Source: Magnetospirillum sulfuroxidans
Lineage (GTDB): Bacteria; Pseudomonadota; Alphaproteobacteria; Rhodospirillales; Magnetospirillaceae
Length of the DNA stretch: 64,000 nucleotides
Assembly (NCBI RefSeq): GCF_018224925.1
Contig: NZ_JAGTUF010000001.1
Span: 62,001-126,000, forward strand
Direction of reading: 5' to 3'
Below are positions 1 through 7,413 of the stretch, one piece after another. The notes beneath the pieces were generated by a model. The model saw only the letters and a program-made list of their open reading frames with translations. It made no database searches and was not told where the DNA came from. The translations under genes were made by a program, and so were the position numbers. The number at the start of each line of letters is the position of its first letter. The first letter of the stretch is position 1.

Positions 1-8
1 AAGCTGGA

Positions 9-626
9 TTAGCGCGAATAGAATTCGATGACCAGATTGGGTTCCATCTGGCACGGATAGGGCACGTCCGACAGCTTGGGAGCGCGGATGAAGGTCCCCT
101 TCATTTCCTTGTGATCGACTTCCAGATAGTCGGGAATGTCGCGTTCCGGCGACTGAGCGGCTTCCAGGATGATCGCCAAATCCTTCGACTTCGGCTTGAT
201 GCTGATGATGTCGCCGTCCTTGACCTGATAGGACGAGACGTTCAGGCGCTTGCCATTGACCAGGACGTGGCCGTGGTTGATGACCTGACGGGCCTGGAAG
301 GGGCTGACGGCCAGCTTCATGCGATAGACGACGGCGTCGAGGCGACGCTCCAGCAGACCGATCAGGTTCTCCGAGGTGTCGCCACGGCGGCGCACGGCCT
401 CGTCATACAGCTTGCGGAACTGCTTTTCCGAAACGTTGCCGTAATAGCCCTTCAGCTTCTGCTTGGCCATCAACTGGGTGCCGAAATCGGACGGCTTCTT
501 GCGGCGGGCGCCGTGCTGGCCGGGCGGGGTTTCCTTACCGCGCGCCAGCGGGCTCTTGCCGCGGCCCCACAGATTGACGCCCAGGCGGCGGTTGATTTTG
601 AATTTCGCTTCAATACGCTTCGTCAT
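9..626 (-). CDS. rpsD: 30S ribosomal protein S4
   Basis: Primary 16S rRNA-binding protein that nucleates assembly of the small ribosomal subunit. The 205 residues match the usual bacterial length. The N-terminal S4 region (about 1-90) carries the basic KxPPGQHG segment, and the S4 RNA-binding domain (about 95-160) includes RRLDAVVYR and [12 protein letters not shown]-like motifs. The ATG start follows an AAGGAAG ribosome-binding site at good spacing. It is transcribed alone, divergently from xseB, with a strong promoter-like element upstream. Identification is secure. Confidence 0.98.
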   Translation of the reverse strand: MTKRIEAKFKINRRLGVNLWGRGKSPLARGKETPPGQHGARRKKPSDFGTQLMAKQKLKGYYGNVSEKQFRKLYDEAVRRRGDTSENLIGLLERRLDAVVYRMKLAVSPFQARQVINHGHVLVNGKRLNVSSYQVKDGDIISIKPKSKDLAIILEAAQSPERDIPDYLEVDHKEMKGTFIRAPKLSDVPYPCQMEPNLVIEFYSR

Positions 627-742
627 CAGGTCTTCCTTTGGTCCCGGCTGTTGCCGGTTGGGGTTTGTCCCGATAGGCCTGATCCAGTTTTATCTGGGGC
701 GGGACGCAAGCGCGCCCACGTTCTCGGGAATGAATGGGGGCT

Positions 743-769
743 TTTATACGGCGGGCCGGGCGCTGTCAA
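743..769 (-). promoter_or_regulatory. Sigma-70-type promoter for rpsD
   Basis: On the reverse strand a perfect TTGACA (764-769) is followed after 15 bases by TATAAA (743-748). It sits about 117 bases upstream of the rpsD start. The spacing is shorter than the usual 16-18, but both hexamers are close to consensus, which suits a ribosomal protein gene. The rest of 627-880 shows no gene. Confidence 0.6.
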
Positions 770-880
770 TGGTTGCGATACGATTTCGCCCCTCCGGTTT
801 GCTTGCCTTTGATGCGCCGCATCCGTAAACTTCATCCCTTCGTTTCGACCCTCCCATTAATATAGAGAGACCTGGGCAAC

Positions 881-1126
881 ATGGCCGATCTGCCGCCCGA
901 TATCGCCGCTTTGAGTTTTGAGGATGCGCTGGCCGAATTGGACGCCATCGTGCGCAAGCTGGAAACCGGTTCGACCAAGCTGGACGACGCCATTGGCGCT
1001 TATGCGCGCGGCGCCGCTCTCAAGGCCCATTGCGAGACCAAGCTGAAAGAGGCTCAGGCCAAGGTGGACAAGATTGTGCTGGGCGGCGATGGCGCCATCG
1101 GGCTTGAACCTGCCGGTATTGAGTGA
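881..1126 (+). CDS. xseB: Exodeoxyribonuclease VII small subunit
   Basis: Small helical subunit that binds in several copies to XseA to form exonuclease VII, which degrades single-stranded DNA to short acid-soluble oligonucleotides. At 81 residues it has the typical family length and the conserved FEDALAELDAIVRKLE signature, followed by a helix rich in Lys and Glu. A GAGAGACC-like ribosome-binding site lies before the ATG. Its TGA overlaps the GTG start of ispA, so the two are translationally coupled. The xseB-ispA-dxs order is common in proteobacteria; xseA is not in this window. Confidence 0.95.
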   Translation: MADLPPDIAALSFEDALAELDAIVRKLETGSTKLDDAIGAYARGAALKAHCETKLKEAQAKVDKIVLGGDGAIGLEPAGIE

Positions 1127-2025
1127 GACGTCCAGTGTCCGATCCCCTGAGCTTGGCTTTGGCTGCCAACGCGGCGGCCGTCAACGACGAATTGACCCGC
1201 CTGTTGCCGGTGGGCGATGGGCCCGAGCATCGCGTTCACGACGCCATGCGCTATTCCGCCTTGGATGGCGGCAAGCGGTTGCGGCCGTTCCTGGCGGTGC
1301 AATCGGCATCCTTGTTCAATGTTTCGCCCGCTGCCGCCTTGCGGGTCGGCTGCGCCTTGGAAATGGTGCATTGCTATTCGCTGATCCATGACGATTTGCC
1401 CTGCATGGATGATGACGATCTGCGACGTGGACGGCCCACCTGTCACCGTCAGTTTGACGAAGCCACCGCCCTGTTGGCTGGTGACGCCTTGTTGACGCGG
1501 TCGTTCGAGATCCTGGCGGCTCAATCCACTCATCCCGATCCGGCGGTGCGCTGTGAATTGGTGTGGGAACTGGCCCATGCCTCGGGCGGGCAGGGGATGG
1601 TTGGTGGCCAGATGGTCGATTTGCAGGCGGCGGAATTGTCCATGGACGTGGCCGCGATCACCCGCTTGCAACAGATGAAGACCGGCCGCCTGATCAGCTT
1701 TGCCTGCGAAGCCGGGGCGATTTTGGGTAAGGCGCCGTCGTCGCAGCGTTTGGCCTTGAAGAATTACGCCCATGATCTGGGACTGGCTTTCCAGATCGCT
1801 GACGATCTGCTGGATGTGGAAGGCGACGAGACTCAGGTTGGCAAGAAGCTGGGCAAGGATGCCGGGGCCGGCAAGGCCACCTTTGTTTCCCTGCTGGGGC
1901 CGGACCGTGCCCGCGCTCAGGCGGCGATGCTGGCCGAGCAGGCCTGCGCCCATTTGGACAGTTTCGGCCCGGCGGCGGAATTGCTGCGCTTGACGGCGCG
2001 TTACGTCGTCAGCCGCAGCGTTTAA
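1123..2025 (+). CDS. ispA: Polyprenyl (farnesyl) diphosphate synthase
   Basis: Trans-isoprenyl diphosphate synthase that condenses IPP with DMAPP or GPP to give FPP, possibly GGPP. The first aspartate-rich motif ([14 protein letters not shown]) and the second ([13 protein letters not shown]) are both present, and the GKRLRPFL substrate-binding segment is near residue 50. The 300 residues are normal for the family. The start is a GTG at 1123 overlapping the xseB stop; a second GTG at 1135 is possible. dxs follows after 5 bases, so two isoprenoid steps are co-transcribed. Product chain length cannot be decided by eye. Confidence 0.93.
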   Translation: MRRPVSDPLSLALAANAAAVNDELTRLLPVGDGPEHRVHDAMRYSALDGGKRLRPFLAVQSASLFNVSPAAALRVGCALEMVHCYSLIHDDLPCMDDDDLRRGRPTCHRQFDEATALLAGDALLTRSFEILAAQSTHPDPAVRCELVWELAHASGGQGMVGGQMVDLQAAELSMDVAAITRLQQMKTGRLISFACEAGAILGKAPSSQRLALKNYAHDLGLAFQIADDLLDVEGDETQVGKKLGKDAGAGKATFVSLLGPDRARAQAAMLAEQACAHLDSFGPAAELLRLTARYVVSRSV

Positions 2026-2030
2026 GGAAT

Positions 2031-3953
2031 ATGGTGATGAAAGCTGCTCTGCCCCGCCTGCTCGATCAGGTGAACTGCCCGGCGGATACCCGTGCGTTCA
2101 CGCCCGAGCAATTGCGCCAACTGGCCGATGAAGTGCGCCAGGAAATGATCGAGGCGGTCTCCATCACCGGCGGTCATCTGGGCGCTGGTCTGGGGGTGGT
2201 GGAGCTGACCGTGGCCTTGCATCACGTCTTCGAGACCCCGGCCGACAAGCTGATCTGGGACGTCGGCCATCAATGCTATCCGCACAAAATCCTGACCGGC
2301 CGCAAGGATCGGATCCGCACCCTGCGCCAGGGCGGCGGTCTGTCGGGCTTCACCAAGCGGTCGGAAAGCGAATACGATCCGTTCGGCGCCGGACATTCCT
2401 CGACGTCGATTTCAGCCGGTCTGGGCATGGCGGTGGGCCGTGATCTCAAGGGCGAGGATTTCAACGTCATCGCCGTCATCGGCGACGGCGCCATGAGCGC
2501 CGGCATGGTCTATGAGGCCATGAACAATGCCGGCTCCATGGATTCGCGCCTGGTCGTCATCTTGAACGACAACGACATGTCCATCGCCCCCCCCGTCGGC
2601 GCCATGAGCGCCTATCTGTCGCGCTTGCTGTCGTCGCGGCCCTATTTGTCCATTCGCAGCTTCGCCAAGGATTTGGCCAAGTCGCTGCCGCCGCCGCTGG
2701 AACGCGCCGCCAAGCGGGCCGAGGAATATGCCCGTGGCTTCGTTTCGGGCGGTGGAACGCTGTTCGAGGAACTGGGCTTTTATTACGTCGGTCCCATTGA
2801 CGGCCATAATTTCGACCATTTGTTGCCGGTGCTGAAGAATGTCCGCGATTCCGAGGACAACAAACCGGTTCTGATCCATGTGGTGACGCAGAAGGGGCGG
2901 GGATATCCGCCGGCCGAAGCCGCCGCCGACAAGTATCACGGCGTCGGCAAGTTCGATGTGGTCACCGGCGCCCTGGCCAAGCCCAAGGCCAATGCCCCCA
3001 GCTACACCTCGGTGTTTGCCAAGGCTTTGTTGGCCGAAGCCGCCGTCGATGACCGCATCGTCGCCATCAGTGCGGCCATGCCGGCCGGGACCGGTCTTGA
3101 TAAATTCGCCGAACGTTACCCCAGCCGTTGCTTCGATGTCGGCATCGCCGAACAGCACGCGGTGACTTTTGCCGCCGGTCTGGCCTGCGAGGGGTTCAAG
3201 CCGTTCTGCGCCCTTTATTCCACCTTTTTGCAGCGTGGTTATGACCAGTTGATCCACGATGTGGTGATCCAAAAGCTGCCGGTGCGCTTTGCCATCGACC
3301 GCGCGGGTCTGGTTGGCGCCGATGGCGCCACCCATGCCGGGTCTTTTGATTTGGCCTATCTGGGCTGCCTGCCCGATATCGTGCTGATGAGCCCGGCCGA
3401 CGAGGTCGAGTTGATGCATGCGGTGGCCACCGCCACCGCCTTGAATGATCGGCCGTCGGCTTTCCGTTATCCGCGTGGCGAAGGTGTCGGGCTGGAATTG
3501 CCCGAACGCGGGCAGGTGCTGCCCCTGGGCAAGGGCCGCGTCCTCCGCCAGGGCAGCCGTGTCGCCCTGCTGTCCTTGGGCACCCGCTTGGCTGAAGTCT
3601 GCAAAGCCGCCGATGAATTGGCGACGCGCGGTCTATCGACCACGGTGGCCGATGCCCGCTTCATGAAGCCCTTGGACGAAGAGATGATCTTGGCCCTGGC
3701 GCGTGATCACGAAGTGCTGATCACCATCGAGGAAGGGTCGATCGGTGGTTTCGGTTCGCAGGTTCTGCATCTGCTGGCCCATGCCGGGGCGCTGGACCGT
3801 GGCCTCAAGGTTCGGCCGATGGTTCTGCCCGATGTGTTCCTGGAACACGAAACACCCGCCCGGCAGCACGATCTGGCTGGCCTTAACGCACCGCAAATCA
3901 TCGCGTGCGTTCTGGCGGCGCTGGGGCAGCCGGCGGCTGTGGTCTCCGCTTAA
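2031..3953 (+). CDS. dxs: 1-deoxy-D-xylulose-5-phosphate synthase
   Basis: Thiamine-diphosphate enzyme that joins pyruvate and glyceraldehyde 3-phosphate to DXP, the first step of the MEP isoprenoid pathway and also a source for thiamine and pyridoxal. The 640 residues match the family. The N-terminal domain has the TPP-binding [18 protein letters not shown] block and the [13 protein letters not shown] segment. The central transketolase domain contains [15 protein letters not shown] with the catalytic glutamate, and a C-terminal transketolase domain follows. AAGGA lies shortly before the ATG. It is the last gene of the xseB-ispA-dxs unit; no clear terminator is seen after it. Confidence 0.97.
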   Translation: MVMKAALPRLLDQVNCPADTRAFTPEQLRQLADEVRQEMIEAVSITGGHLGAGLGVVELTVALHHVFETPADKLIWDVGHQCYPHKILTGRKDRIRTLRQGGGLSGFTKRSESEYDPFGAGHSSTSISAGLGMAVGRDLKGEDFNVIAVIGDGAMSAGMVYEAMNNAGSMDSRLVVILNDNDMSIAPPVGAMSAYLSRLLSSRPYLSIRSFAKDLAKSLPPPLERAAKRAEEYARGFVSGGGTLFEELGFYYVGPIDGHNFDHLLPVLKNVRDSEDNKPVLIHVVTQKGRGYPPAEAAADKYHGVGKFDVVTGALAKPKANAPSYTSVFAKALLAEAAVDDRIVAISAAMPAGTGLDKFAERYPSRCFDVGIAEQHAVTFAAGLACEGFKPFCALYSTFLQRGYDQLIHDVVIQKLPVRFAIDRAGLVGADGATHAGSFDLAYLGCLPDIVLMSPADEVELMHAVATATALNDRPSAFRYPRGEGVGLELPERGQVLPLGKGRVLRQGSRVALLSLGTRLAEVCKAADELATRGLSTTVADARFMKPLDEEMILALARDHEVLITIEEGSIGGFGSQVLHLLAHAGALDRGLKVRPMVLPDVFLEHETPARQHDLAGLNAPQIIACVLAALGQPAAVVSA

Positions 3954-4008
3954 ATTAGGTAACCGTTAAATAAGCAATATATACTACAGACGCCTTTCCT
4001 AAGATCTG

Positions 4009-4029
4009 GAATGTATTCAACACTCGAAT
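4009..4029. promoter_or_regulatory. GAAT/ATTC half-site cluster upstream of the SqrR-like gene
   Basis: GAAT-GT-ATTC at 4009-4018 is followed by ATTC-N7-GAAT across 4015-4029. The established SqrR operator is described as a semi-palindrome of ATTC and GAAT half-sites with a spacer of about 8, so this AT-rich stretch is a candidate operator. The match rests on short words only. Confidence 0.3.
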
Positions 4030-4066
4030 TTGTGGGGAAATTTTCGTTCTGACGAGGATTTCCTGA

Positions 4067-4094
4067 ATGTTTCGTTGCTGTAATATTGAAACAT
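4067..4094. promoter_or_regulatory. Inverted repeat, candidate operator of the sulfide-responsive repressor
   Basis: ATGTTTC (4067-4073) and GAAACAT (4088-4094) are perfect 7-base inverted arms separated by 14 bases. The right arm overlaps a TTGAAA -35-like hexamer (4086-4091), where a repressor could block transcription of its own gene. Its position also argues against the ATG at 4067 being the start codon. Confidence 0.4.
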
Positions 4095-4113
4095 CAAATT
4101 TGAGTGGTATGCT
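4086..4113 (+). promoter_or_regulatory. Promoter for the SqrR-like regulator
   Basis: TTGAAA (4086-4091), a 16-base gap, and TATGCT (4108-4113) form a plausible sigma-70 promoter. Transcription would begin near 4120, downstream of the ATG at 4067 and about 30 bases upstream of the ATG at 4151. Confidence 0.4.
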
Positions 4114-4150
4114 ATATGCCGGGTTGCTTGAAGGTAAAGGCTGTTGGAAA

Positions 4151-4471
4151 ATGGAATTGGATAAACTCCAAGAAAGTGCCCGCCGGGCGAGTACGCTGCT
4201 CAAAGCCATGAGCAACGAGCATCGGCTGATGATCCTGTGCCAGCTTTTGCATGGTGAAAAGTCGGTGGGCGAACTGGAACGGTTGATCGGTCTGTCGCAA
4301 TCGGCGCTGTCCCAGCACTTGGCCCGCTTGCGTCGTGACAATCTGGTGCAGACCCGTCGCCAAGCTCAGACCATCTTTTATTCCCTGTCCGGAGCCGAGG
4401 CCAGCGCGGTGATCACCACCCTTTATGGCCTTTATTGCGCCAAGGATTCGGGCGGCGTTTGCGCGGCCTGA
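4151..4471 (+). CDS. ArsR-family sulfide/persulfide-responsive repressor (SqrR/BigR type)
   Basis: Winged-helix repressor expected to release DNA when reactive sulfur links two cysteines. From the ATG at 4151 the protein has 106 residues with an ArsR core: LLKAMSNEHRLMILCQL, and the recognition helix LSQSALSQHLARLR. Cys30 and Cys96 lie 66 residues apart, the same spacing as the sensor pair in Rhodobacter SqrR (Cys41/Cys107) and Xylella BigR. A third cysteine is Cys104. An AAAGG site precedes this start at 10 bases. The longer reading from 4067 would overlap the candidate promoter and operator. It faces a persulfide dioxygenase gene, as expected for this regulator class. Confidence 0.85.
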   Translation: MELDKLQESARRASTLLKAMSNEHRLMILCQLLHGEKSVGELERLIGLSQSALSQHLARLRRDNLVQTRRQAQTIFYSLSGAEASAVITTLYGLYCAKDSGGVCAA

Positions 4472-4486
4472 TCGCCGGCTTGGGGG

Positions 4487-5356
4487 TCAGCGTGTCAGCG
4501 GGATTTTCAGATAGCTGACACCATTGCTGTCGGGGGTGGGCAGGCGCCCGCCACGGATGTTGACCTGAACAGCGGCAAGCATCAGGGCTGGAAGCTCCAG
4601 CGCCATATCGCGGCTTGTGCGTAATTCAACGAACATTTCTTCGCTGACCGTTTCATTGACATGAATGTTGCCGTTGCGCTGGTCGGCGATGGTGGTTTCC
4701 CAGGCGATGGCTCGGCCGCCGGGGCCGTAATCGTGACCGACGAACACGCGGGTTTGATCGGGCAAGGCCAGCAGCCGGCGGATCGAATGATACAAGGTGG
4801 CAGCGTCGCCGCCGGGAAAATCGCAGCGGGCGGTGCCGAAATCGGGCATCAGCAGGCTGTCGCCGACGAACAGGCAATCCCCGATCAGATAAGCGGTGCA
4901 GGCGGGGGTATGGCCGGGCACATGCAAGGCTTGGGCGGCAAGTCCGCCGACGCGGAACTCTTCGGCGTCGGCGAACAGATGATCAAATTGCGAGCCGTCG
5001 CAACGGATGTCGGCGCCCAGATTGTAATAGCTGGCAAAGGTTCCCTGGACCTCGATGACCTGGTCGCCGATACCGGTCATGCCGCCCAGGCGCTGGCGCA
5101 GGCTATCCAGGCCGGACAGGTGATCGGCATGGATATGGGTGTCCAAGATCCAGCGCGGTTGCAGCTTGTTGTCGGCGATGAAGGCGGCGATCTTGTCCAT
5201 GGACGCCATGGACAAGTGACCGGATCGGCTGTCGTAATCCAGCACCGGATCGATGACGGCGCAAATGCCGGTGGCCGGATCGGTGACCACATAGCTGACA
5301 CTTGACGTTGCGGCATCGAAAAAAGCGGTGACGTCGGGGGTATCGGGGCGGCTCAT
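4487..5356 (-). CDS. Persulfide dioxygenase (ETHE1/Blh-like metallo-beta-lactamase fold)
   Basis: Non-heme iron enzyme of the ETHE1 family that oxidises glutathione persulfide to sulfite in sulfide detoxification. The 289-residue protein has the metal motif THIHADH, a second metal ligand region VPGHTPAC, GDSLLMPDFGTARCDFPGG typical of the Blh/ETHE1 group, and GHDYGP. The start at 5356 follows an AGGAGAT ribosome-binding site; the longer open frame upstream overlaps the neighbouring gene and is not used. It lies 46 bases downstream of another MBL-fold gene on the same strand and convergent to the SqrR-like repressor. No sulfide:quinone reductase gene is adjacent. Confidence 0.87.
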   Translation of the reverse strand: MSRPDTPDVTAFFDAATSSVSYVVTDPATGICAVIDPVLDYDSRSGHLSMASMDKIAAFIADNKLQPRWILDTHIHADHLSGLDSLRQRLGGMTGIGDQVIEVQGTFASYYNLGADIRCDGSQFDHLFADAEEFRVGGLAAQALHVPGHTPACTAYLIGDCLFVGDSLLMPDFGTARCDFPGGDAATLYHSIRRLLALPDQTRVFVGHDYGPGGRAIAWETTIADQRNGNIHVNETVSEEMFVELRTSRDMALELPALMLAAVQVNIRGGRLPTPDSNGVSYLKIPLTR

Positions 5357-5402
5357 GACGATCTCCTGTCCTTTACAGGAAATCGGCGATAATTCTCTGA
5401 AT

Positions 5403-6434
5403 TCAAGCCGTCTGATATATCCATACGCCGTCGGCGTCCTCGGTGCGGACGAGGCGGCCTTGGGCGATGAGATGGTTGAGATGGGCCACCGTCTCGCCGG
5501 CGGCAAAGCCGGTCTGGTGCGGATCAAGGGGGCGTTGGAACAGGGCGCGCAGGACCGCGAGGGCGGTGCTGGGCTTGGCGCAAGCGGCAAACGCCCGTTC
5601 CAAGCGCTCGTCGTGGTGGGCAAGCAATTCGTCGGCGCGTTCATGCAGCCCACGGAACGGCAAGCGATGTGACGGCAGCACCAGACAATCGGCCGGAAAG
5701 GATTGTTTCAGCCGCTTCAAACTGTCGAGGAACTGCCCCAGGGGCTCGGAATCCGGTTCTTGCGGCCAGACGCCGACCACCGGGGAAATGCGCGGCAAGA
5801 TCTGATCACCGGAAATCAGCACGTTCAATTCGGCGCAATACAGGCAGGCATGTTCGGGCGAATGGCCGCGACCGACGAAGACTTGCCATTGGCGGCCGCC
5901 GATGGTCAGGCAATCGCCATGGCTGATGGCCGAGACGTTGGTCGGTAACGGCTTGATCCGGTCGCCATATCCCCCCGAGCGTTCGCGCACGCCCTCCAGT
6001 AAGTCGGGGCCATAGCCGCAGCGGCGGTAATGATCGACTTGATTGTCGATGTAATCGGCCCCGCCTTCCAGCATCAGCATGCGGCCATAGGTCCATTCAC
6101 CGACGGTGGCGGTCAGACGAATGCCAAAGCGCTGGGTCAACGGCCCGGCCAATCCCATGTGGTCGGGGTGGAAATGGGTACAGATCAGCCGCGTCACCGG
6201 CTTGCCGGCCAAGGCGCCAGCGAATAGGCTGTGCCAATGGGCCATGGTTTCGTCATCGCCGACACCGGTATCGACGATGGTCCAGCCGTTGCCGTCGTCC
6301 AGCGCCCACAGATTGATGTGATCCAAGGCGAAGGGCAAGGGCATGCGGATCCACAGCACCCCCGGCGCCACCTGCTGTACGGCCGCGATGTCGGGCGGGG
6401 CGGGAAAGGGATGATCAAGCTGGACGTAGGTCAC
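5403..6434 (-). CDS. Metallo-beta-lactamase-fold hydrolase with C-terminal winged-helix region
   Basis: Predicted zinc hydrolase of 343 residues. The N-terminal MBL domain has THFHPDHMG (metal-binding HxHxDH), VDTGVGD and GHSPEHACLY, followed by ISGDQILPRISP. The last 80 residues (HDERLERAF... to the end) resemble the winged-helix tail of LACTB2/RNase-Z-like hydrolases. I choose the GTG at 6434 because CGGAGAA precedes it at good distance; an ATG at 6458 lacks a ribosome-binding site. It is the first gene of a two-gene unit with the persulfide dioxygenase. The substrate is unknown; a thioester or nucleotide substrate is possible. Confidence 0.75.
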   Translation of the reverse strand: MTYVQLDHPFPAPPDIAAVQQVAPGVLWIRMPLPFALDHINLWALDDGNGWTIVDTGVGDDETMAHWHSLFAGALAGKPVTRLICTHFHPDHMGLAGPLTQRFGIRLTATVGEWTYGRMLMLEGGADYIDNQVDHYRRCGYGPDLLEGVRERSGGYGDRIKPLPTNVSAISHGDCLTIGGRQWQVFVGRGHSPEHACLYCAELNVLISGDQILPRISPVVGVWPQEPDSEPLGQFLDSLKRLKQSFPADCLVLPSHRLPFRGLHERADELLAHHDERLERAFAACAKPSTALAVLRALFQRPLDPHQTGFAAGETVAHLNHLIAQGRLVRTEDADGVWIYQTA

Positions 6435-6504
6435 GGGAGTTCTCCGATATTTCGGCATAAGGTTACCGGTTTGATGCGCCGCGGCAACAGGTTAAATTTG
6501 GATC

Positions 6505-7413
6505 ATGAGCGACAACGACAAGCCTTTCCTTCGTATCGGTATCGACCTGGGCGGCACCAAGACCGAGGCCATTGCCCTTGATCACGCCAGTGGCGCTGAA
6601 CTGGCCCGGCTGCGGGTAGCCACCGCGCGCGGCAGCTATGACGGCACCATCGCCATCATCAAGGATCTGGTTGAGGGGCTGGAAAGTCGCCTGGGCGGCG
6701 CGGGCAGCGTCGGTGTCGGCATTCCCGGCGCCATTAGCCCCAAGACCGGGCTGGTCAAGAATGCCAATTCCACCTGGTTGATCGGCAAGCCGTTCGACCG
6801 GGATTTGGCCCAGGCCTTGGGCCGGCCGGTGCGGCTGGCCAATGACGCCGATTGCTTCGCCCTGTCCGAGGCCACCGACGGCGCGGGCCAAGGGGCGGCA
6901 TCGCTGTTCGGGGTGATCTTGGGCACCGGCGTCGGCGCTGGCGTGGTCATTGGCGGCCATGTGCTGTCCGGCCCCAATGCCATTGCCGGCGAGTGGGGCC
7001 ACAATCCATTGCCATGGCCGGAACAAGACGAATTGCCGGGGCATATCTGCTATTGCGGCAAGTCCGGTTGCATCGAGACTTTTTTGTCTGGTCCCGGGTT
7101 GGAACGTCAGTATGGCCACGGCCTGCGGGTCGCCGATATCGTCGCCCTGGCGGAACAAGGCGACGACCGGGCCGAAGGGGTTCTCGGTCGATACGAGGAC
7201 CGCTTGGCGCGTGCCCTGGCGACGGTGATCAACATTCTCGACCCGGAAATCATCGTCCTGGGCGGCGGCGTCGGCAATGTGGCGCGGCTGTATCGGAACC
7301 TGCCATCGCTTTGGCGCGAATACGTGTTCTCGGATGTGGTTGAGACCAGACTTGCCGCCCCCGCGCACGGCGATTCGTCGGGCGTGCGCGGGGCGGCGTG
7401 GCTGTGGCGGTGA
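6505..7413 (+). CDS. ROK-family sugar kinase (fructokinase/N-acetylglucosamine kinase-like)
   Basis: ATP-dependent hexose kinase of the ROK family, 302 residues. The phosphate-binding motif GIDLGGTKTEAIAL opens the protein. NDADCFALSEA contains the likely catalytic aspartate, GTGVGAGVVIGG is the second nucleotide loop, and GEWGHNPLP is followed by the zinc-binding CYCGKSGCIET cluster. The chain ends in GGGVGN and a short helical tail. Related proteins phosphorylate fructose, mannose or GlcNAc; which one applies here cannot be told. It ends exactly where the reverse-strand FecR-RTX gene ends, with no room for a separate terminator. Confidence 0.87.
   Translation: MSDNDKPFLRIGIDLGGTKTEAIALDHASGAELARLRVATARGSYDGTIAIIKDLVEGLESRLGGAGSVGVGIPGAISPKTGLVKNANSTWLIGKPFDRDLAQALGRPVRLANDADCFALSEATDGAGQGAASLFGVILGTGVGAGVVIGGHVLSGPNAIAGEWGHNPLPWPEQDELPGHICYCGKSGCIETFLSGPGLERQYGHGLRVADIVALAEQGDDRAEGVLGRYEDRLARALATVINILDPEIIVLGGGVGNVARLYRNLPSLWREYVFSDVVETRLAAPAHGDSSGVRGAAWLWR

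Noticed and set aside
4067-4150. Longer N-terminus for the SqrR-like regulator
   Set aside because: The extra 28 residues would cover the inverted repeat and promoter-like sequence, and SqrR/BigR relatives lack them.
5357-5653. N-terminal extension of the persulfide dioxygenase to 388 residues
   Set aside because: It would overlap the upstream hydrolase gene extensively and is unlike the family; a good ribosome-binding site precedes 5356.
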